Assembly: GCA_034096865.1 (NCBI GenBank)
Contig: JAWQFJ010020280.1
Location: forward strand, 1-28,757
Reading direction: 5' to 3'
DNA: 28,757 nt
Origin: Theodoxus fluviatilis
Lineage: Eukaryota; Mollusca; Gastropoda; Cycloneritida; Neritidae
This document shows, piece after piece, positions 20,850 to 28,757 of this stretch (the stretch's first letter is position 1; the number at the start of each line of letters is the position of its first letter). The translations under genes and the position numbers were made by a program. A model generated the notes under the pieces. The model searched no databases, was not told where the DNA came from, and was given only the letters and a program-made list of their open reading frames with translations.

Positions 20850-20921
20850 ATGAAAGCTCTGCGCCACTTCAAGGGAGCCCAGGCTGTGAAGGATCCGATC
20901 CCCATGGGAGACGACGGCAAC
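20850..20921 (+). CDS. Candidate first coding exon of an unidentified gene
   Basis: 24 codons start at an ATG preceded by CCAGG and by an in-frame TAA at 20835-20837, so this is the first possible start. The peptide begins MKALRHFKGAQAVKDPIPMG and ends GDDGN. Codon choice is strongly biased to G/C in the third position (CTG, CGC, CAC, TTC, AAG, GCC, CAG, GTG, ATC, CCC, GAC, AAC), unlike the sequence around it. The exon ends in phase 0 at AAC|GTGAGT, a near-perfect donor site. I do not recognise the family, and no second exon was found in the following 8 kb. It is on the opposite strand to the TRPC exon, so it is a different gene. Confidence 0.5.
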
Positions 20922-20934
20922 GTGAGTGATGGCC

Positions 20935-21600
20935 TGGAGGGGATGGGGTGGCCTTCAGGGGAGGGGAGGGGTTGGAGGGATGGGAGTGTGACGGGAAGGG
21001 AAGAAAACGAAGAAAAAAGAAGGGGTGGGTGGGGGTAGGGAAAAACTAGAAGGAAAGGAATTGGATGGCGAGGGTGGGGTGGGGTGGGGTGGGGTGGGGT
21101 GGGGTGGGGTGGGATGGGCTGGGGTGGGGTGGGGTGGGGTGGGGTGAGGAGAATTGGAGTGGAACTCCGGCATGGGAAAAGGTTAGAAGTAGAAGAAGCT
21201 CTATGGATTTGGGCTAGGGGGGTTTCAGACTAGAGCCAGGGGAGCGTTGAAGGGTGTACCCTAAAAGTAGAAAAGAAAAAGAGAATTGGGAAGGGGTACT
21301 GTGGTTTTGGAAACGGATGTGGTGATTGGGGTGGGAGTTGGGACGAGAGCGTGGGGGTGGGGGAATGGAAATGCACGGGGAAAAGGGACCAGGGGGGGTA
21401 GGAAAAAGGGAGGGATGGGGAGCTGTTGAAATGAGATTGGGTGCGAACTGCAGAGGTTTCCAGCCCAGGCTCCTTTGACGCCAATGGTTCAAACTGCTCA
21501 GTCTTCTTTCCATCGGTTGATTGATCTACTTCCCCCCTGTCACTCGACCCGGGGAAGAAGCGCCAGCACAATGTCTGCAGAGTTCCAATGGCCGCTGTCC
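20935..21600. other. G-rich non-coding sequence
   Basis: The plus strand is G-rich throughout with many GGGG runs, and contains the GGGGT tract described separately. If the exon at 20850 is real, this is the start of its first intron. No coding region recognised. Confidence 0.5.
21068..21147. repeat. GGGGT pentanucleotide repeat
   Basis: About 15 units of GGGGT with one GGGAT GGGCT interruption near 21111-21120. Runs of four guanines spaced by one T can form G-quadruplexes on the plus strand. Confidence 0.95.
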
Positions 21601-21699
21601 TGACCTGTCCTCCTCCCCGTTTCCCGTCAGTTCCCGCTCTCCGTCCACGTGTCCGTCCTTCAACCTCCACCAATTTCAGTTTCTTCTGCCTTTATGCTC

Positions 21700-21960
21700 C
21701 TGATTCAGCACGCGTTTCTCATATACTTTTTTTCATGCTCCTCCTGCTCCTGTACGCGATGTTTCTGCACATCTGTTCCTGCTCCAACTGTTCTTGCGTT
21801 CGTTCTTTCTGTACATTTGTTCATGCTCCTCCTGCTCCTGTTGGCGTTGTTCATATATGTTGATCGTGCTCTCCATGCTCCTCCTGCATGCGTTGCTCCT
21901 GTACATTTTTTCATGCTCCTCCTGCTCCTGCTCCTCCGTCCTTTGTTCCCCTTCCCGAGT
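21700..21960. repeat. Diverged TGCTCCTCCTGCTCCTG repeats
   Basis: A TTCATGCTCCTCCTGCTCCTG block recurs at about 21732, 21821 and 21910 (spacing about 89 bp), with related TGTACATTTGTTC or TGTTCCTGCTCC strings between. This looks like an old tandem repeat. Confidence 0.65.
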
Positions 21961-22100
21961 TCTGTTCTCCCAGCTCCTCAATTTGATCTCAAACACACTT
22001 TATCTTCGTGTTCTCATCATCGTCGTCGTTCCCTTTTTGTCTTCGTTGTCGTCGTCTTCCTGTCTTGTTCTTCCTTGTCGTTGACGTCGTCATTATCTAC

Positions 22101-22836
22101 GTTGTCCATACCCATCTTCTTGCCGCGTCTTCTCCTTTGTCCTCCTCGTTCTTGTCATACCTCTCTTCCTTGTGGTCGTCCTCATTGTCTACGTTGTCCA
22201 TACCCATCTTCTTGCCGCGTCTTCTCCTTTGTCCTCCTCGTACTTGTCATACCTCTCTTCCTTGTGGTCGTCCTCAATGTCTACGTTGTCCATACCCATC
22301 TTCTTGCCGCGTCTTCTCCTTTGTCCTCCTCGTTCTTGTCATACCTCTCTTCCTTGTGGTCGTCCTCATTGTCTACGTTGTCCATACCCATCTTCTTGCC
22401 GCGTCTTCTCCTTTGTCCTCCTCGTACTTGTCATACCTCTCTTCCTTGTGGTCGTCCTCAATGTCTACGTTGTCCATACCCATCTTCTTGCCGCGTCTTC
22501 TCCTTTGTCCTCCTCGTTCTTGTCATACCTCTCTTCCTTGTGGTCGTCCTCATTGTCTACGTTGTCCATACCCATCTTCTTGCCGCGTCTTCTCCTTTGT
22601 CCTCCTCGTTCTTGTCATACCTATCTTCCTTGTGGTCGTCCTCATTGTCTACGTTGTCCATACCCATCTTCTTGCCGCGTCTTCTCCTTTGTCCTCCTCG
22701 TTCTTGTCATACCTCTCTTCCTTGTGGTCGTCCTCATTGTCTACGTTGTCCATACCCATCTTCTTGCCGCGTCTTCTCCTTTGTCCTCCTCGTTCTTGTC
22801 ATACCTCTCTTCCTTGTGGTCGTCCTCAATGTCGTC
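22101..22836. repeat. 92-bp tandem repeat, 8 units
   Basis: Unit starts at 22101, 22193, 22285, 22377, 22469, 22561, 22653 and 22745. Each starts GTTGTCCATACCCATCTTCT and contains CCGCGTCTTCTCC and TTCCTTGTGGTCGTCCTCA. Units 1-4 alternate between a TCGTTCTTG/CTCATTG type and a TCGTACTTG/CTCAATG type, a 184-bp higher-order unit. Units 5-8 are mostly of the first type. The 233-428-codon plus frames through it come from 92 mod 3 being 2 with no stop in the unit. Confidence 0.97.
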
Positions 22837-22917
22837 TTTGTCCTCCTCCTCCTTTTCCCCTTCCTTCTCTTAAACCCCCTCCCCTCGCTCCTTCTCTTCT
22901 TCCGTCTCCTCCCCACT

Positions 22918-23095
22918 TCCCTCAACTGCTACTGATCTTCCTCTTCCCCTCATCAACCTCGCTCCTCGTCCTCTCTTCCCTCAACTGCTACTGATCTTCC
23001 TCTTCCCCTCATCATCCTCGCTCCTCGTCCTCTCTTCCCTCAACTGCTACTGATCTTCCTCTTCCCCTCATCATCCTCGCTTCTCGTCCTCTCTT
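22918..23095. repeat. 59-bp tandem repeat, 3 units
   Basis: TCCCTCAACTGCTACTGATC starts at 22918, 22977 and 23036. The units differ only at single bases (ATCAACC/ATCATCC, GCTCC/GCTTC). Confidence 0.95.
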
Positions 23096-23235
23096 CCTCC
23101 GCCGCCGCCGCTGCCCGCTGTTATTGCCCTCTTCATCCTCGGAGGTGCTTGACTTCTCCAGCTTTTCCTAGGTCCCTCGTCCTCGTTCCCCCCTGTTCCC
23201 TCTTCATTGCAGTCAGCCCCCCCTTTCCTTCTCTC

Positions 23236-23239
23236 TCTC

Positions 23240-23312
<73 letters not shown>

Positions 23313-23433
23313 GTCTCTCTTTCTGTCTCTCTCTCTCTCTGTCTGTCTCTCTGTCTGTCTGTCTCTCTCTGTCTCTCTTTCTGTCTCTCTCTGTCTCTCT
23401 CTGTCTCTCTCTGCCTCTCTCTGTCTCTCTCTG

Positions 23434-23464
<31 letters not shown>

Positions 23465-23471
23465 GTCTCTG

Positions 23472-23550
<79 letters not shown>
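23236..23550. repeat. TGTC and TC microsatellite
   Basis: About 75 bp of TGTC, then mixed TCTC/TGTC, then TCTCTG hexamer units, then about 55 bp of pure TC. On the minus strand it is GA/GACA, the same two motifs as in the other compound tracts of this window. Confidence 0.97.
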
Positions 23551-23551
<1 letters not shown>

Positions 23552-24170
23552 CCCGCTATTGAACTTATTTGACCCTCTCGTCCTACCCAAGGGGAAAATA
23601 AAAAAGAATGTTCAACTGTGACCGAATCTCTCTCGCGGGGAGGCAGCTCAAAGTTTTCTAGGAGCACTGCTGTTCTGGACGTGTCGAGCCAGGGCCAGGA
23701 AGGCGGGAGGAGGGCTGGGTATCGAGAGCGCTAGTCAAACAGCGGTCCGGTGTCTGGATCGCTTGATTGCTCTACTCAGCAAGCGACGTGTTTGTCTGGA
23801 CCTCCATGCACATATGGGAGTGCGGGGTGCAGTGTGGGGAGTGGGATGGGTGTGGGGGCGGGGTATGGGATGGGTGTGGGGGTGAGGGGTGGGGAGGCGG
23901 GAGGATGGAAAGGCACTACCAGAGGCAAGTACACGTTGAGAGACATGGGGAAAAGGGTTAGAGATGGATGTAGTGGAAGGCAGAACGATTGAAGACGTAG
24001 TTGGAATTGCTCATAGGAAGAAAGTGGGAGGATAGAAATGGATCTGCTGGAAGACAGGGGTGAAGAAACCAAGGAACGGATCTGCTGGGCGGCGATGAGG
24101 TGAACAGGTCGACCAACTCGTTAGTAGCACGAGCGGCTCCGCTGCTTTGTTAGCACCGCTGGCCACCCGT
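23551..24170. other. Unassigned, with a G-rich run
   Basis: 23818-23910 is a run of GTGGGG/GGGTGTGGG on the plus strand with quadruplex potential. No coding region recognised. Confidence 0.45.
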
Positions 24171-24172
24171 GC

Positions 24173-24396
24173 GGCGGACACGGGGCAAATCTAGGAGCTA
24201 GAGGCGGAAAGCTGGCCGCATCCAGGGCGGCGGACACGGGGCAAATCTGGGAGCTAGGGGCGGAAAGCTGGCCGCATCCAGGGCGGCGGACACGGGGCAA
24301 ATCTAGGAGCTAGGGGCGGGAAGCTGGCCGCATCCAGGGCGGCGGACACGGGGCAAATCTAGGAGCTAGGGGCGGGAAGCTGGCCGCATTCAGGGA
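24173..24396. repeat. 56-bp GC-rich tandem repeat, 4 units
   Basis: Units start at 24173, 24229, 24285 and 24341, exactly 56 bp apart, each GGCGGACACGGGGCAAATCT followed by AGGAGCTAGGGGCGG and AAGCTGGCCGCATCCAGGGC-like sequence. Very few differences between units suggest recent amplification. Confidence 0.95.
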
Positions 24397-25720
24397 CGCG
24401 GTCAATAGCGACGGAAACAGCCACCACGGCAAACCAATCAGACTGTCTGGCTTGACAAGACAACGGCGTTCTCATCCCGAGCGCTAAGTCACAAAAATCC
24501 GAGATAGGGCGGCTACTGGACTGGCAAGACATGAGATATCATTTTTCTGTCGGGAAATTTCCAAACAATTGAGCAGATCTGGAAAAGCTCAATATTTCGG
24601 TCGGATATTCGCCTGTAAGCTCACGTACAAATAAACATTTGTTCTCGAGGGAGTTCATACAGGACACATTCGAAAGGTGATCTCTAGTTCACAGCCATGC
24701 TTTGCAGCACAAAAAGCACGAGTAACGAACATGCATCATTCTGAGGAACAGAGAAATAAATTAAATGGAATATGATGTCTTATTCTTATAAAGAATGACG
24801 AAAACTTTTCTGACAGAGTCTGTCAAACCCTCGACCCCGCTCCTTCCCTCGAAATTTTTGTACCTCACGTCCCAGTACAAAAGTACGTGCTGTACCTAAT
24901 AACAAAGAAACTCCAAAAATTGGTGAGTAAACATTTTGGTGCACAGGAAGAAACAGAGGACAGCTTGCGAGTGAAATGTGGCAACAGGACGTTGGCAGTC
25001 TAAGAAAGGTTAGCGCAGTTGTTTCCTAGAAGCCGTTTATCGTCAAGAAATATTTCCTGACGAGAAACGTAAACTGTCAGGTGTGTTTACACTTTGAAAA
25101 CTTTTCAATATCCGGCGACTACAAATGGACCACTTTATCAAAAGCCACAAACTTTGACAGCACTCTTCAATTTCCTTTCTTCCTGCCTGAGTTTCATCGC
25201 TCAGCAACGACGAACTTTCTGAGTAGAATGTCGGGCAAGGCAGTCTGAACCAATGTGCTTCAAGTGAATCTGTGGGGAAATGAGAGAAGTCGCGTCGCTG
25301 CCACAGGCTGTTTGTCTGGCACTACTCTACGTCTTCCCACACAAGAAAAATTCACCATGGTGAGAGACGACTGGAAACGAACCCATTGACGAAGCGACGA
25401 GTACGTCTGCTCCGTTCATTGAAAAACAAACTTCACCGCTCGAGTAAGGGCGACAACCCCTCAGACTGCTTGGTCTACGCTGACGGTGGGTAAACAGCCC
25501 GGATGAAGTCTCGATGCAGAGTTGGCGGGAATCTAGAATGGAGATAGACTTCCAGAAAAGGCACTGTGACCGCAGAATCGACTTACCAGACGCATGGGAA
25601 AACATGGCGTCGTTGATCCGAGGATCACGTGTGTAAACAGTCGAAACGGTCAACACGGGGTATGTCGTTAGAATGCACAGACAAATTGAGTGGAAAGGGA
25701 CACTCGAGACGAGTGGAAAG
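24397..25720. other. Unassigned unique sequence
   Basis: AT-rich to balanced sequence. A 109-codon minus frame (25327-25656) has no recognised family. No RNA gene or mobile element seen. Confidence 0.4.
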
Positions 25721-25726
25721 AATGGA

Positions 25727-26366
<640 letters not shown>

Positions 26367-26639
26367 TATATATATATGACAGGAAAACATTATTGAACAG
26401 AGGAAACAGAAAAGTTAGAACCAGGGAAGAGACGGAGGGGGGTAAAAGGGCGCGAAATCAAAAACAGCAGTAAGTAATAAAGTTCGCTGTCGACACCTCG
26501 CCCCCAGTGCACGTGCAAACTCAAGTTTATCGATAGGCCCTCGCGTTACTGGCGACCATCGTATCTCTCGCCACGTCTCCCATCATATCTTACAGACCTC
26601 AACCGCCAAAAGGAGATCAAACGGAGTATAGCTAGAGCA

Positions 26640-26815
26640 AAGAGATCCGACAGTACATGTCATGTGTAGACTCTCCGCCTTCGTAATAATGGTCAGATAA
26701 ATGTATAACCATTTTATTTCCCAAGAGCCAGCGGCCATAAACGGAACGGGAATTGAACCCAGAGGCATTACTGTCCGATACGAGCATGAACTGAAAACAC
26801 GTCTAGAGGCATGCA
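26640..26815 (-). mobile_element. Possible tRNA-derived SINE relic
   Basis: GGTTCAATTCC on the minus strand (26749-26759) fits the RNA polymerase III B-box consensus GGTTCRANNCC exactly and sits in a GGG..CCC stem as in a tRNA T-arm. Upstream sequence (GCTCGTATCGGACAG) resembles the anticodon-to-variable region of tRNA-derived SINEs, but the A box is not clear. The 3' limit is uncertain; the unit may run to the CAATAATG..TATATATATC end near 26367, next to (TC)n. Confidence 0.35.
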
Positions 26816-28070
26816 CAACATTGGACATCGCCACTTTTGCCAAAGTGCCGAGCACAACATTAGAAAACCTGTTTGGTTTAAAGAACCCGTGGTTCGTGAA
26901 TGGCTTTGCACGAGCAGACCTGTGACCGTAGACGGCCGTCTCCAGAATGCAAGGCCCCGTTTGTATGGCCTCGGCGTCGGCAGACATCAGGACCATAAAG
27001 GCATGCATTTTACTGCAACTACCACCTCCTGTGCTTTCCATACTGGAATAGCTGCACATAATAAATTACTTGCAAGGGACCTTATCCATCGAGAGGTGTT
27101 GTGCCGAATGTCTTTCCATGAAAGTAAGTCGCAATGATCTGATCCTGTCCGTATCCCTTGAAGTGACCTGGTTGACTGCTAGGGACCTCTCCTGGTTGAA
27201 AGACTGGATCGAGTTGGAAAAGTCCAGCATGCAGGGGTTGCAGCTGATGACGGGGGAATCCAGAGAAGTGTGTTGCAACGCCTGATCGAAACACAGCAGA
27301 CCCCGGCAGTTCGCATAACTCCACATTCATAGATGCTCTGCTTCCAAAGGATATCTGTATCGGACGTGTATTGAAAATATCATATCTTCACAAGCAAACT
27401 GTCTTGAACACAAACTTAAAAGAATTTAATTGTGTAGTGTCCCATACAATATAACTTGGTTGGAAGGAATTTCTCTTCAGCAAGAGATGAACATGGAAGC
27501 AGCGAAACGCTATTGTGCCTTTTCTACTATTTTGAACTAGTTTCATTGTAACTCCTCCTTAGGTGGATCACAAGCACTTTATAATGAATCTCTTTGAAAA
27601 GAAAACTAATGCGATGTCAAGAAATCATTATTAGACCTCATCACGATCTTTCATCGGAGTGGTTTGATCTGGCGCTGAGCAGATTACACAGTGCTACATC
27701 AAAGAGAAGTGATTAGACATGATTCCCGCAATTGGCATGCACCTGCATGCTATCTTTTCCCACAGTGTCCCACTTTGCATTTAACCTGTTCATTCAATGG
27801 CTCGTTTCCATGGAGATTGGATTAAAACTCAATTAGTTTGCTTCCCACCATTTTGACGAGTTTGTTCACGTAAGTTGTTGTTTTTTCCTTTCAAAGTAAG
27901 CAAATTGCTGCTACCCATAGCCCCAAGCCTCCTGATAAAGGAAATCCACTTTCAGAGGCACGTGTTTCAAGTTGTGCAATCGCACAAGCTGCAAGGAAGG
28001 TGCGGTCGGCTTCCAGACGCTTGTCATTTTACAGAACGACAGTATCGGACCGTCTTCCTCCACCAGCTCT
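26816..28070. other. Unassigned unique sequence
   Basis: No gene, RNA or repeat recognised. Short open frames occur on both strands at similar lengths and none has family resemblance. Confidence 0.4.
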
Positions 28071-28320
28071 CCCCCTGTGGGTTCGGGGTAAGAATTGACC
28101 CACCACGTCTCCCTACGCGGTTTCCCCCTGTGGGTTCGGGGTAAGAATTGACCCACCGCGACTCCCTACGCGATTCGTAAGAGGCGAATAACTAGGGACA
28201 CCGTGACTTGCTTTACGTTTACTCAAAACTGTTCTAGTGATTTTCGTGCTTAATGGCCTTACATAGCCTACAAAGCTGATAGGCCGTAAAACACCATCCA
28301 TCCATCCATCCATCCATCCA
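28071..28320 (+). mobile_element. SINE-like retroposon, copy B, with duplicated head and ATCC tail
   Basis: Same element as at 6996-7168. The first 53 bp occur twice in tandem (starts at 28071 and 28124: CCCCCTGTGGGTTCGGGGTA, then AGAATTGACCCACC). The rest reads GCGATTCGTAAGAGGCGAAT, TTCTAGTGATTTTCGTGCTT, CTTACATAGCCTAC, GCTGATAGGCCGTAAAA, then a short ATCC tail (about 28295-28320). GTGGGT and ACCCAC in the head form a 6-bp stem. Confidence 0.75.
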
Positions 28321-28757
28321 CCGCCAGGTCACGAAGATTATGTAACACCCTCGGAATTATTCTCCAAAATGTAACATTTCCACATTCTCAAAATGAACGC
28401 AAATGAAAAAAATAGCAGCAAACCCAATGGCTGCGGGCTCAACAATCAGACAATTTCCGGTGTAGCATGGAATGGTCAGTATTGCGCAATAGTCTACTGA
28501 TCCGCAACAAGCAAACAGGCATGCGTATGTCTTGTAAGCGTCAAGTGCATTCTCAGCCACGAAGTGTTCCCCTCCTCCGCGTTTCTGAGTCAATACCCGT
28601 ATAAGTTCAATGCAAGGGACCCTGAAATATTTAATTACAGCACAAATACTGTGATATAATGAAGAAACATATACACGCCAGACAGTACACATACAACACA
28701 AATCACACAAAAGCGCGTGCATGTACGCACGCACGAACGCAAACACATACTCGAGCG
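28321..28757. other. Unassigned sequence at the right edge
   Basis: Unique sequence ending in CA/CGCA-like low complexity (28670-28750). A 129-codon minus frame (28357-28746) includes a hydrophobic segment but no recognisable family. Confidence 0.4.

Noticed and set aside
21649..22994. Plus frames of 233-428 codons with LLCPPRSCHTSLPCGRPH-type repeats
   Set aside because: The 92-bp repeat has no stop and cycles through the frames; overlapping frames are equally open, so none is favoured.
25327..25656. 109-codon minus frame
   Set aside because: Composition is unremarkable, no motif is recognised, and there is no splice or promoter support.
28357..28746. 129-codon minus frame with a hydrophobic stretch
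   Set aside because: No family resemblance, and the end lies in low-complexity sequence at the window edge.

Overview
This window looks like nuclear genomic DNA of an animal, most likely a lophotrochozoan and plausibly a marine gastropod; the species cannot be named. The reasons are a spliced exon of a TRPC-type channel, decayed non-LTR and Penelope-like retroelements, SINE-like repeats, a mobile element carrying the CCTCCGCC/GGCGGAG termini common in invertebrate genomes, and a very high load of long microsatellites and minisatellites. No bacterial-style operons, rRNA genes or CRISPR arrays were seen. Most long open frames are artefacts of tandem repeats.

Layout. 1-2034 is a 22-bp minisatellite of about 92 units with no net length change, followed by an ACCG tetranucleotide tract. 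2784-2980 (minus) is a well-conserved TRPC ankyrin-region exon with splice sites on both sides. If the gene continues, both the minisatellite and the region above 2981 are intronic. 3.9-4.9 kb holds a compound microsatellite and a CA tract. 5.3-6.6 kb holds two decayed copies of one mobile element in inverted orientation. 7.0-7.9 kb is a SINE-like repeat with a roughly 750-bp ATCC tail; a second copy with a short ATCC tail lies at 28.07-28.32 kb. 9.09-9.73 kb is a very long GT tract followed by GA. 10.5-10.9 kb is a 46-bp tandem repeat. 11.12-12.61 kb is a broken Penelope-like retroelement with reverse transcriptase and GIY-YIG parts, followed by a hammerhead-like relic near 12.83 kb. 15.0-15.6 kb is GC-rich and then carries a 19-bp tandem repeat.

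17.8-20.4 kb is the most informative region. Three 5'-truncated LINE 3' ends, all on the minus strand, are each bounded on both sides by (GA)n/(TC)n. Two belong to one CR1/jockey-like family and share a 3'-UTR hairpin; the third is a different LINE with a C-terminal zinc-knuckle. This looks like repeated, orientation-specific insertion into a (TC)n microsatellite.

At 20.85 kb (plus) there is a convincing but unidentified first coding exon with a TATA-like box upstream and a good donor site. 21.0-21.15 kb is a GGGGT pentamer tract. 21.6-23.55 kb is a strongly pyrimidine-rich stretch with 92-bp and 59-bp tandem repeats and TGTC/TC tracts. 24.17-24.40 kb is a 56-bp GC-rich repeat. 25.7-26.37 kb is a long GA tract followed by a possible tRNA-derived SINE relic (minus).

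The only supported host coding sequence is therefore two exons of two different genes on opposite strands. The rest is introns or intergenic DNA dominated by repeats.
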